A stretch of DNA of 64,000 bases from Adiantum capillus-veneris (taxonomy: Eukaryota; Streptophyta; Polypodiopsida; Polypodiales; Pteridaceae), in NCBI GenBank assembly GCA_014529385.2, contig CM043966.1, forward strand, positions 95,698,087 through 95,762,086, in the 5' to 3' direction. The notes beneath the pieces were generated by a model. It had not been told where the DNA came from, did no database searches, and was given only the letters and a program-made list of their open reading frames with translations. Shown here one piece after another: positions 53,728-63,479 of the stretch; positions within the stretch are counted from its first letter, which is position 1, and each line of letters begins with the position of its first letter. The translations under genes and the position numbers were made by a program.

Positions 53728-54149
53728 ATCATTTACGATTTTTGGCCTTTATGGGCATTACATACAAAGAGATTCACACCTAAGGTGTCCAAGTTGGGTT
53801 GACCCCAACGCGTAAGCATCAAGAAGAGGAAGGAGATTGAGGAAAAGGATCGGTAATTCAACCATAAATCCAAGTCCTCACGCAAAGCTATCGACCCAAA
53901 GACCCTTATTTTCCCTTCTTTCACTCTACCCGGTGCCAGTGGATCTTTATCCGGTCAATTCGTTGTCAAAGGACCCTTGCCACCTCTTGGCACTCAAAGA
54001 AGAAGGAAGAGGTGGATGCCGATGTTGCCCGATTCTATTATCACAACCATATCCCATTTTTCGCGGCTTGGCAAGCTTTATCAATTTTCTCTCTCATTTC
54101 TTTCATTATCGTCATTTTCGCCACTGTGATATTTAAGTTTAAACTATGA
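53728..54149. other. Gene-free region
   Basis: Only short frames; no recognised motif. It may hold the outer part of the minus-strand LTR and the leader of the hAT fragment. Confidence 0.35.
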
Positions 54150-54762
54150 ATAATGATACTAACCTCTTATATGTGGGATCGAAATAGGTCGGAGTATTGG
54201 AAAGCTATGGTGCAGCTGATAAGAGAGTATGGCATATGTGTCAAAGCTCTCCAAACCACTTTGCTCGATCGAGAGAAGGCGACCATGGAGCAAGCAACAC
54301 CTCAATATTTAACAGCTTTCGGCAGAACATGGTGTTTTCCTCATTGCCACCGACGGGTGGAGCGATACAAGGAAAAGATCTATCCATGGCCTCATCGCAT
54401 GCTTGAGTGGAGAGATGTACTTTGTGCACTCTCACGATGTCACTCTTGTCTGTCAATGTTCTCACCAAAGTGGACAACGACCATAGAAACGATCAGCGAG
54501 CAACATGTGATGTCCTTTGTCACAGGTGGGGAGGCACTAAAGAGGACAGCAACAACTATTGTAGAGGGCCACTATTCGCATATGACAATGTGCTTTTGCA
54601 TGACACACTGCTTGAACAACCTTTTAAAAGACATCGGCAAGCTAAAATGGATTGCACCAGTCATTGCAGATGTAGTGAAGATTGTTAATTTCATCAACAA
54701 TCACAACTTCATTCGGTGTGAGTACCTCAAGATATTCATTGAAGATAAAGAGCATATATGAG
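54150..54762 (+). pseudogene. hAT transposase fragment (DUF659 region)
   Basis: One frame includes LIATDGWSDTRKRSIHGLIA then EMYFVHSHDVTL, the DUF659 core of plant hAT transposases. A shifted frame continues with THCLNNLLKDIGKL and VIADVVKIVNFINNH, the HCLN...DIxK stretch downstream of it. The BED finger and the C-terminal dimerisation domain are missing, and frameshifts separate the pieces. No terminal inverted repeats were identified. The protein would have cut and pasted a DNA element. Here it is an internal relic. Confidence 0.75.
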
Positions 54763-54839
54763 TCACTTGCATCGATTGGTGTTGCAATCAATAATGATGA
54801 TAAAGTAGAAGTCTCTCTACGAGGTTAAGGTCTAGAATA

Positions 54840-55204
54840 CAAACAACTTAAAACTGGTATCCATCTTCAAGAGAACGATTCTTCATTTACAGGTCCGGTG
54901 TCCTTATTGATTGTGGAAGAAAATGATTTTGAAAAAAGACTCCTCTACGCAGGGTGGAAACACTTTTGAATAGGTCCTATAGAGGAAGAGGAGGAGGACA
55001 TGGTACAGGTCATGGACGAGGCCGCGAAAGAAGCAACCACCAAGCACGACAGCAAAATAACAATCAAGGTCAAAACCCTTGTATACAAATTAAAGAAAGC
55101 ATTGTATGGACTGAAGCGATCATCTAGAGTCTAGTTTGAGAGAACTGTGGCATTCTTCATTTCATTCGGCTTTGAAATGCTTAATGCAGATCATTCATTG
55201 TATG
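54840..55204 (+). pseudogene. Copia gag tail joined to RT piece
   Basis: A Gly/Arg-rich stretch (RGRGGGHGTGHGRGRERSN), usual just before the copia zinc knuckle, is followed after about 40 bases by KLKKALYGLKRSSRV and FFISFGFEMLNADHSLYV, the middle of copia RT. The knuckle, protease, integrase and first half of RT are therefore missing: an internal deletion. The RT reading is cut at SLYV by the solo LTR that follows and continues at 56198. Confidence 0.75.
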
Positions 55205-56192
55205 TGTCATGTGTGCACCTCACTTGCGCTACGTGGACAAGCTTCTGCTACATTCTAGCATTAGTCTTAATTAGCTTAGGATCTAGCCTAGCATTTTGTG
55301 AGGCTCTAGAAGGACGTGCATGATTAGGCGGGTCATAATTTCATACCCTCACTTGCACAGTTATCACTTGAGCATATAGGCATGGCCACTTAAGTTATTT
55401 ATTAATAAGTGACTTTGACATTACATTTATTAAAAGTAGGTAGGAAAAATGGCTAAAATACCTATAAAAAATTCCTCTCACCACCAGAGAGGCAGAAGAG
55501 GAAAAAGGAGTAACATTCGCAGCACACCTCTTCTCTGTAGTACCCAGTAGGACCAGAATTTTGGGGTCTCAGCCCTCAATGTTTTCAGCATACCGCCCTA
55601 GCCTCGTCGCGGCTGAAGTCCTTGTTGTAGTACCACCAAGATTTTCAGATTGCAACCATCATCCTCTTCAACGTTTTCAATTTTCAGTCCATCATTGTCC
55701 TTGGCGATAGCAAATCAACCCACAACATCCTCCTTCTCCTCCTCTTCGTACCAAGCATCTCTAACAATACCCATTAGCGCCTCAGCCACACCGCAACACA
55801 AGTACCCCTCATCATCGTCGTCGTCAACGCAGTACCCCAACATCTAGCACCCCTTGCGTTTTGGCTTGTCTCCTGCCTAGCTTAGCGAAGGGATCATCGA
55901 GACCTCCGTGTCCTTAGCACCCAAAGTACCCGCAGTACCAAGCATCCACCGTAGTACCCTTCAGTATCTCAGTAGTACCCCACATTAGTAGTAATACTTG
56001 CTCTGGCAGAGCAAGGGAGACCTTGAGGGTGGTTGGAACTTGACATGTTGTGTCATCTCTCCTTTCTCTCTCTCCACGTCTCTCTCTTTCATTCAGTTCA
56101 GTTTAGTTCTTCCAAGTGAAGTAAAGTAACCTTGTGTTTGTGCGAGTACTAGATCCGAGTTAAATCCTTAAACACTTCTGCTACACTTGACA
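55205..56192 (+). repeat. Solo LTR with target duplication
   Basis: 988 bp. Starts TGTCATGTGTGC and ends ACTTGACA, so the ends form the inverted TGTCA/TGACA. GTATG is duplicated on both sides (55200-55204 and 56193-56197), and the copia RT reads through when the segment is left out. A CCTATAAAAA promoter-like box lies at 55461-55470. It has no internal genes, so it is what remains after recombination between two LTRs. Confidence 0.9.
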
Positions 56193-57176
56193 GTATGTGC
56201 ATAAGAATGAGGCTGAATTGTGGTAATATGCATGTATGTGGATGAATTAATCATTGGAGGTGATAATTTGGCTAAAATAGAGGGTGTACATGCTCTACTT
56301 ATGCAGGAGTTTGAGATGAAAGACTTGGGAGACTTGCATTATGTTTTTTAGCATTGAAATTATTGGTAGAGAAGAGGGTGTATGGCTGCTTTGGACAATG
56401 TTGAAAAAGTATAGTATGGCTGATTGTAAGCCAATTGCAACGCCCTTAGATCAGAATTTGAAGTTGGGGAATGATGCAGGTCAAGTGCTTGAGAATGCTA
56501 TGATATACAGGAAGATTGTAGGCAGCTTGATCTACTTGACTATCTCACGTCCAACTTGAGCTACACAGTTGGATTGGTGAGTCAATTTATGCAGTCTCCC
56601 AGAAAACCACACTTGGATGCGGTGAGGCACACTTTGCTCTATGTGAGTGCTACTTTGGATTATGCATTATTTTATAGAGCTGATGTGGAGTTGCAGCTCT
56701 AAGGATACCCAGATGCGGATTAGGCTGATAGTACATACAATCATAGGTCTACTAGCGAATTCATGTTTTCACTTGGGAGTGCTACTATCACAAGGAGTAG
56801 TAAGAAGCAACATACGGTTTCTCTTTCAAGTACAAAGAAAGAGTACACGAGTGCTACAATTATGTGAGGTAGCATGGCTGGGATTGCTACTTCAAGATTT
56901 CAAAGTACAAATACAGAGGCCAGTTGTCATCTATTGTGACAACCTCAACAGCATACAGTTGGCATGAAACCCAGTGTTTCATGCCAGGATAAAACACATT
57001 GAAGTTCACTACCACTTCATCAGAGAGAGGGTCTTAGCAAGAAACATCAACCTTGAGTGCGTGGCAACGGATGAGCAGGTTGCATATATCATCAAGAAGG
57101 TCCTTGGAACGTAGAAGGTACGTCGATTTTGAGTGATGCTTGATATACAGGAGGTAACATTGAGTTTGAGGGGGAG
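56193..57176 (+). pseudogene. Copia RT end and RNase H
   Basis: The frame pieces read VICMYVDELIIGGDNLAKIE (YVDE, where the second catalytic Asp is replaced by Glu), FEMKDLGDLHYV, MADCKPIATPLDQN, GSLIYLTISRPT, then SRSSKKQ-type RNase H motifs (SLSSTKKEYTSAT). Several stops interrupt it. It ends at a purine tract GAGTTTGAGGGGGAG directly before the LTR. It is the 3' half of the element that begins at 35281. Confidence 0.8.
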
Positions 57177-57500
57177 TGTTGAGATATCAAGCTCAACATG
57201 TACGACTCCTGGATGACTACCACCAACAATCATCATCACGGCTAGCGTGCCTTGGTGGATACACATATCTTTGCCAGTGATACTACATTAGTATTACATC
57301 AAGTTGTTCTACCTGCTGAAGTACTGATGGCACATTTATCTACTCACCTCATTCACTAGCGGTTTACACTAGACCGTTCTACTAGTTTCCTTTGATGTTG
57401 TACTTTCCCTTATGTTTTGTAGACCTCTTACCTTAATTTAGTGAACAAGAAGACGAACAATCTTTTGCCTCCATCTTTGTGTATGTGTGTGCACACGCTG
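57177..57500 (+). repeat. 3' LTR of split copia element
   Basis: TGTTGAGATATCAAGCTC onwards matches 35281-35570 with scattered substitutions and a few indels. The match fades after the GT-rich stretch (about 57480-57495), so the end of the LTR is truncated or diverged. Confidence 0.85.
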
Positions 57501-58485
57501 ATAGCCGAAAAGGACATGCCATATCGGGTGGCCTCTACACCACACATAGCTTGAACATCCCCAAGCATCATCTCAAGGTAGGAATTAGCCTACAACTATA
57601 GAGGGGCACCACCTAGCATAAGTGCGGCTAGGACGTAGACATAGATGACCTAGGATAGCAAAAGTGCGATGCCATCTAGGCAACCAACAGGACATGATGA
57701 TGTAGCAAACGTCGGGGGTATAAAAAATGCCTAGTCAACAGTTCGGAGTGTGTGTACGAGAGAGGTATGTGACAAGTTAGGAATGGAGCATGATTGACTG
57801 GTGATGGCGCACATGATGAAGCACAAGCAGAATGATATATAAGAGATGAATCATCCCGCAAATGTGCGGAGAACAAGGCTAAGGAGAAAAGAGAATGGAC
57901 TCAAAGATTAAGATAGCATTGCACACTTTATTGATGATGATGATACTTACAGACGGTGGTCTTGATTGTTACCAACCTTGCTCTTGGCACTGAGGATGCA
58001 TGATGGAATGCAAGCACCATATGGTGCATGGCAAACTTTGAAGTTAGCGGGGTTAGCATGTTAGTGGGGGTTAGTTGAGGGAAACATCAAGATGATGTAG
58101 CCACCGAGGACGTAAATCATCAGCCTTGAGAGTGGCCCGGGGTAGCATGGTGTCGGTGCATGCAAACCTAGCATGTTCATGTTTCTTGCGAGGGAATAGT
58201 GAGTGCCTTATGTGCATGGGGTGGTTATGACTAGTAACTCAACCATGGTGTGGTGGAGATTGGGATGATTGTGATGTTGCCAATGCTAAAATGCCCATGT
58301 TGGCAGGAAAACATGGTGCCATGAGCTCCCTAGCGTGGGAGGCGCATTATGCGCTTAGTGGTGCATGAAATATAGAGTGCATGGAGCTAGTGTGTTCTTC
58401 CTTTACTTGTGTCCCTTTGCGCTTAGCAGAGGCATCTTTATATAGGCTTGAGAGGTGGTCCTTACCTAATGGTCCTTGCAAATAT
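57501..58485. other. Gene-free region
   Basis: No gene is supported on either strand; frames are short and have no motif. The GATG/CATG-rich composition is ordinary intergenic sequence or a much-decayed element. Confidence 0.4.
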
Positions 58486-58563
58486 CCACCCCACTCTTAC
58501 TTCCCTTATCTCTATCTCTGTCTAGTGAGAGAGATAGAGATAAGGGAAGTAAGAGTGGGGTGG
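58486..58563. repeat. Perfect 34-bp-arm hairpin
   Basis: Arm 58486-58519 (CCACCCCACTCTTACTTCCC plus 14 bases) is the exact reverse complement of 58530-58563, with a 10-base loop. The size fits a microRNA- or MITE-like foldback. No promoter or expression evidence can be seen. Confidence 0.85.
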
Positions 58564-58569
58564 GGAGTT

Positions 58570-59270
58570 TTTTTACAATCCACTAGCTGCTGGCTAGGTT
58601 ATTTGAGAAGAGTGGGCAGTCGGGGCATTTACAAGGGATTTTGTTGATGGTTCAGGTGGCCAGTGTGAGGTTCATTGCTGCCAAAATTGGTATTTAATTG
58701 CGTGATGCCAAGATGCTACATGTCACTTCCTTTCGATGCCCGTCGGGGCATGCCTTGGGCGTCACTTCTTGATTTGGCATCGTTTCTCGTGATTTTGGCA
58801 TTTCTTCTTCCTTTGTCACTGGCGTCGATGTCTAATTTCCTTGTTTTCTTTACTTCTTGTTATGTGTATGATGTGCATGTGGTTGTTCAAATGTGTGTGT
58901 CTGTGTGTGTGCATATGCGTACTCGTGAGTGTATGTGTGCACTTACATTTGTTTTCGCTCGTAAGTGCATATGCGCGTGTGTGTGAATGTGTGTAATTGT
59001 GTGAGGGTGTAGGTTCTTGTGATTGTGTAAACGTATGTATGGGTGTGTGTGTGTGTGTGTATTGTATATGGGTAAGTGCATTGGCCAATGTGCATGAGAA
59101 CAAGAGTATAATATATATATATATATATATATATACGCACACACATATATATATACAGGTTGCTTACGTGCAGGCTACAGAGAAACGGGGGGGAAGAGAG
59201 AACACGAGCGAGCGGGGGGGGATGGAGAGAGTGTGTGGGGGGTTGTGGGAGTTGAGGGGTGTGAGTGTGT

Positions 59271-59363
<93 letters not shown>

Positions 59364-59479
59364 TTACTGTGTGCGCCTTCAGGCTCTTGGGTTGACACAG
59401 GCGAGAGCAAGAGAGGGCATATGTGAGCGGGTGAGGATAGAGAGAAGGTGAGAGGGGTGTATGTGTGTGTGCGTGGTGG

Positions 59480-59530
<51 letters not shown>

Positions 59531-60170
59531 GAGCTAGGGTGAGGGGTGGGTGTATGTGAGAGTGTGTGGTGGATAATGTAAGAGAGAGAGAGAGCTACTC
59601 ATTGTGCGCCCTGCTCGTGGGTTGGTGCCGCCATCAGAATAGGAGAGAAAGCGTGGTCAATGGAAAGGCAAGAGAGAGAGGTGAGTAGAGTGGGTAAGGG
59701 AGAGGGTGAGGGAGAGGGTGAGGGAAAGGGTAGGGTGTGGCTGTGGGTGTGTGTGGAGGGAGAGAGAGAGGTTATATTTTTTACATGGCGGTCCCCTCTC
59801 CGGCAGGGTGACGGACGAGGAAGAGAGAGAGATATATTATATGCTTTTCTTGTTTTTTTCATGCACCCTTTTTGGGTCTGCCTACATAGAAAAAAGAGGG
59901 AGAGAGAGTATTAAGAGGTAGATGGGGAGTGAGGGGTGTGTTGGCTATAATGGAGGGGAGGGAGGGAGTGGTGCTAAAGAGAGGCGCGGCGGCTTATGGC
60001 GCACCCATGCGAGCAAGTGATGGTTTGGTGACAGTGGAAAAAAACTTTTTTTTTTGTTTTTACCTCTTGATTCCTGAATGGGTTGATTCCTGCGGCATTG
60101 CTTTGGAAAGCTGGCCAATCTTCAATTTTCTCCAGGCGGGCTAGAGGGCGGTGTGGCTAAATCGGTATCA
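58570..60170. repeat. Microsatellite-dense gene-free region
   Basis: GT-rich tracts (58890-59070), (AT)n (59109-59135), a long (GA)n (59276-59361), further (GA)n (59484-59525) and a GAGGGAGAGGGT-type run (59695-59735). Frames here only encode repeats. No gene is supported. Confidence 0.75.
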
Positions 60171-60259
60171 TTAGCCCTCCCCCTAAAATTAGGGCATTTG
60201 TGCCTCTAGTTCATTTGTTTGATCATTGTCATCGGAGGTGGATGTTGATGGTGTATCCT

Positions 60260-60600
60260 CATCAGGAATGTCGATAGGTGGAGTCAAATCAAATCATAGA
60301 AAATAAGGTTTAAGCTGCTAGCCATTTGCTCTGGTCTTATGAAGCTTACCATCAGCTTCCATAAGCTGGTAATTGCCATTGGCATACTTCTTTCTGATGA
60401 TGAAAGGGCCTTCCCATCGGAGTAGGAGCTTCTTATCTTTGCGTGTGTCGAAGCGATTGTCATAGTGGAGCACCAACATGCCCTTCTGTAACTCTTTGCG
60501 TCACAGATATTGATTGAAACTAACTCGTCTGTGTTTTGCCTTGCCGCATAATAATTGATTGTTTCTTCTCTGTCCATTTGTAGTTAGTCGTTCCAAGTCA
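60260..60600 (-). pseudogene. Integrase C-terminal region
   Basis: Reading across frames gives RWEGPFIIRKKYANGNYQLM, then LHKTRANG and LKPYF, the usual end of Tat-type integrases (a GPF...Y...NG-Y-L pattern). Frames are shifted relative to the core. Confidence 0.6.
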
Positions 60601-60667
60601 AGGATGTGATCTCTCAAATGCATGTTGGGTCCCTGTTGAAGCTAGCTTTCCATCACTCTGAGACTTT

Positions 60668-61170
60668 CTAGTTGCACCTCAATAGGTAAGATTGCCTCCT
60701 TGCCAAATACCAAATGATATGGGGTGAACCCCAAAGATGTGCGGAATGAGGTTGGTAGGCCCACAAAGTTGGAAGTAGATACTTATCCCAATCCTCAGGA
60801 TGATTGTTAACCTGCTTGGTGATAATTCTACAAACCATTCCATTTACTTTTTCAACTAGGCCATTACATTGAGGGTAATATGGTGAGGAGTGCCTCCTTG
60901 TAATGCCTAGTTTTTGCATTAACTCTCCTACCAAGTCTGCTCTGAAACCTGGCCCTCTATTAGAGATGATTTCTAATGGTCTGCCAAACATGCAACATAT
61001 GTGCTCGTAGAAAAACTTAGCTACCTCCACAATTGTGATCCTAGTTGTGGTTGTGGCTTCCACCCATCTAGTCATATAGTCCACTCCCATGATGATGTAG
61101 AACTTCCCTCAGTTGTCCCTAGGAAATGGTCCTATGACATCTATACCCCATTTTTCAAATGGCCCATATG
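60668..61170 (-). pseudogene. Integrase core, second Asp changed
   Basis: The upstream part reads FEKWGIDVIGPFPRDN (first Asp), a stop, then MGVDYMTRWVEA. Later come EIISNRGPGFRADLV, where family members have SDRG (Asp to Asn here), and NGLVEKVNGMV with the Glu kept. The Asp-to-Asn change is one G-to-A step and would remove strand-transfer activity. The frame otherwise stays open from 61090 to 60668. Confidence 0.75.
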
Positions 61171-61183
61171 AAAGGATAGGTGT

Positions 61184-61549
61184 CTATGGTTCAGACATGA
61201 GTGACCTGGTGCTGGCCTTTTGATACAACTTACATTTCTTACACCAGTGGTGTACATCACGATTGAGGCTAGGCCATACAAAACCAACCTGCAAGATTTT
61301 CCTACTTGTTATCCCTAGGGAAAAATGACCGCCACAAACGCCATCATGACAACTGGCAATTACCCCCGTAATTTCATTAGAGAGAGGGACCTTCCTGAGT
61401 ATTTGGTCCAAGTTACCCTTACAATACAAGCCGACATTGATAAACCGATACCTAGTGGCCTTCCTAGTAAGCCATTGCTTCTGTCCTTTTGTTAAATCCG
61501 TGGACATTCCCCTATTTCCAAAAATGTATGATGTTGGGTAAGGCGTCAC
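61184..61549 (-). CDS. Integrase zinc-binding (HHCC) module
   Basis: 121 residues in a frame that joins the RNase H end. It contains ASCHDGVCGGHFSLG, then VGFVWPSLNRDVHHWCKKCK with the H-x3-H...C-x2-C order typical of gypsy integrase N-terminal domains. A stop near 61184 separates it from the core. As part of a polyprotein it would help bind LTR ends. Confidence 0.75.
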   Translation of the reverse strand: MTPYPTSYIFGNRGMSTDLTKGQKQWLTRKATRYRFINVGLYCKGNLDQILRKVPLSNEITGVIASCHDGVCGGHFSLGITSRKILQVGFVWPSLNRDVHHWCKKCKLYQKASTRSLMSEP

Positions 61550-62345
61550 TACCTTGAAATAGAGGGAGCTTTAGCTTTATATCCCCAACCAACACTTCCT
61601 GCACTCTTTCGCTTGCTAAGGCATTGGCTTCATGGTTTTGAGCCCTTGTAATGTGGTGTGGTTGAACTGCTTCAAACTTACCCAACAAAGTTTTTACACA
61701 GCTTAAGTGAGTCCTGAAGCTAGGATTTTTACATGTCCATACTCCATTTACTTGCCTTACCAAAAGTACAGCATCCACAAATACATTAAGGCGCCTTACC
61801 CCTTGTGAAATGCACCATTGTAACCCCTTGGTCAGTGCTCCATACTCAGCTTCATTGTTAGAATGTGATTCTAACAAATGGCCAAGTGAAAATACCTTGA
61901 TACCTTTGTCATCAAAGACCACTATGCCTGCTGCTTTGTCGGATGCTCGCTTGTAGGATCCATCAAAGTAGAGAGAGTGTGCTCTTTCTACCACCGATGG
62001 CTCTGAAAGTGGTTGAACTCCTTCCCCTTTAGATTGATTTACCTTCTTCTCAAAGTTTTGGTAGGTCATGAGTCCCTCCAAGCTTGCCTTTGTCATGCTT
62101 TCTACCTGTACCGTGTAGTCAAACTCTTGCAAACGAACTAGACATTTGGTAATCCTAGCAGAAACATCCATGTGTTGTACAACATAGGGAAACATCTCAT
62201 CCATGGTTAAAATCACGAATTGCCTAGGCAGAAAATATAACCTAAACTTTGTAGTTGCAAATCTAGCTAGGACTAGGTGTTCCACATGGGTGAAACCTTT
62301 CTCTACTGCTGTCATCATTTGACTGGAGAAGTAGATTGGCCTCAT
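61512..62345 (-). CDS. RNase H plus archaeal-type second RNase H
   Basis: 277 open residues. The first third is the end of the retroviral-type RNase H/connection (YFSSQMMTAVEKGFTHVEHL, then FVILTMDEMF). From residue about 120 a second RNase H begins: AHSLYFDGSYKRASDKAAG, LLESHSNNEAEYGALTKGL and NVFVDAVLLVRQVNGVW. These hold the Asp, Glu and Asp of the archaeal-type fold. The extra domain marks Tat-lineage elements and may substitute for a weakened first RNase H. In this copy it is intact. Confidence 0.82.
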   Translation of the reverse strand: MRPIYFSSQMMTAVEKGFTHVEHLVLARFATTKFRLYFLPRQFVILTMDEMFPYVVQHMDVSARITKCLVRLQEFDYTVQVESMTKASLEGLMTYQNFEKKVNQSKGEGVQPLSEPSVVERAHSLYFDGSYKRASDKAAGIVVFDDKGIKVFSLGHLLESHSNNEAEYGALTKGLQWCISQGVRRLNVFVDAVLLVRQVNGVWTCKNPSFRTHLSCVKTLLGKFEAVQPHHITRAQNHEANALASERVQEVLVGDIKLKLPLFQGSDALPNIIHFWK

Positions 62346-62366
62346 GAAAGATGTTGTTGTATCCTT

Positions 62367-62640
62367 CTAGAGTAGCATAGCCCCCAAGGAGTCATCACCC
62401 ACACTTGAGGTGACATAGAATTTTTCATCCCACTTAGGCGCTGAGATAGTTGGTAGGGTGGCTAAGACCTCCTTTACCTTGTTGTAGTGATGTTCGCTCT
62501 CCTCGTCCCAGGTGAAAGTTGATCGTTGAGTGAGATCTTGCAATGGTAGATCAAGTTGTGATAGTAGATGTATGAATCTACTCAAGTACCTCAGGATAGA
62601 TGAACCCCGCTTCTAGTAGCTTCCTTACCTCGGCAAGGAG
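62367..62640 (-). pseudogene. RT-RNase H connection next to RT deletion
   Basis: RYLSRFIHLLSQLDLPLQDL and FTWDEESEHHYNKVKEVL are the usual connection between RT and RNase H, ending in SVGDDSLGAMLL. Directly upstream (near 62595-62600) the reading jumps to LLEAGFIYP, which in complete elements stands at the beginning of RT. The 200-250 residues of the RT palm, including the YxDD box, are missing between. Confidence 0.75.
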
Positions 62641-62965
62641 TCCCTTTTCTTGTATGACCCTCAGTCGTGGTAGCTTTTGCACAGCTGGTTTTACGCCTTC
62701 CTTCAATTTAATATGATGTTTCAATTGTAATACCTGTGACTCTTTCATAATTGGGAATGAAAGGGTCAGGAAATCCCATCAACATTTGTAAAAATTTATC
62801 TTTCTCTTCAATTGTTAACTCCATAGACTTACTCCATAGACAGCATACTCTTCTACCTACTTTCTCCCAGGCCAGGTGATTTGATTTTCTCTTCGTTTCT
62901 TTCTCCTTCTGGTGACGGGTTGCCAGTTGTGCTTACCCTCTGTAGGTCTTTCATGATGATACCCA
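62641..62965 (-). pseudogene. Protease-RT linker and RT start
   Basis: Reads TIEEKDKFLQMLMGFPDPF, then after a shift HHIKLKEGVKPAVQKLPRL and KLLEAGFIYP. The last two match the short region before the RT fingers of gypsy elements. Confidence 0.6.
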
Positions 62966-63460
62966 TCACATCGATGGAACTGTCGCTTTCATTGGTGGAA
63001 GTGTTCTCCTCCTTATAAGTGGAAGACTCACTAATGGTTTCATCTCTAATGTCTCTATGTCCATTTGCTTCTGCTTGCTGGTCTTCATGTCGTAGTAGAT
63101 TGTTTCCCCTTTCTTACCAGTCATGCGGAGAAGGCCAGTGCCCCAGTCATGTTTTGCCTTCATGGCCATTAACCATGGCCTTCCCAAGATCAATGGATAG
63201 CCCTCCCCCTTACTTGGCATCACAAAAACATCTACTTCTACCTCAGTATTGAAGGCTTTTACCTTCACAACACTTACCACACCTACACATTTTACTTTTG
63301 TGTTGTTTTCCATCTTTGCCTTGCATGGAGAAGGCCTGTCAACCTCGAGTCCTAGCCGAAGCATCATAGCTTCACTCATCACACAAATTTGTGCACCACC
63401 ATCAATGTAGGTCTTTCCAACCCTCTTACCCTTTATGTTGACGTATTGGAAGGATGTCAT
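62966..63460 (-). CDS. Retropepsin-like protease of Tat-like element
   Basis: 164 open residues. The catalytic loop KTYIDGGAQICVMSE has DGGA where Asp-Ser/Thr-Gly is usual; the second hallmark is YPLILGRPWLMAMKAKHDWG. The fold is that of plant gypsy proteases that process gag-pol. The same DGGA loop is present in the element at 4448-5347, which speaks against a random loss. The C-terminal 50 residues are basic linker. Confidence 0.78.
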   Translation of the reverse strand: MTSFQYVNIKGKRVGKTYIDGGAQICVMSEAMMLRLGLEVDRPSPCKAKMENNTKVKCVGVVSVVKVKAFNTEVEVDVFVMPSKGEGYPLILGRPWLMAMKAKHDWGTGLLRMTGKKGETIYYDMKTSKQKQMDIETLEMKPLVSLPLIRRRTLPPMKATVPSM

Positions 63461-63479
63461 CCATGTTGCAACCTGAAAT

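Noticed and set aside
57009-57266. Minus-strand 85-codon frame
   Set aside because: It is the shadow of the copia RNase H end and LTR on the plus strand.
58381-58647. 88-codon plus-strand frame across the hairpin
   Set aside because: It spans both arms of the perfect inverted repeat; no domain, and the composition is not coding-like.
58816-59914. Several overlapping frames of 70-155 codons on both strands
   Set aside because: They translate GT, AT and GA microsatellites into HTHT, IYIY and ERER/SLSL runs and have no domain.
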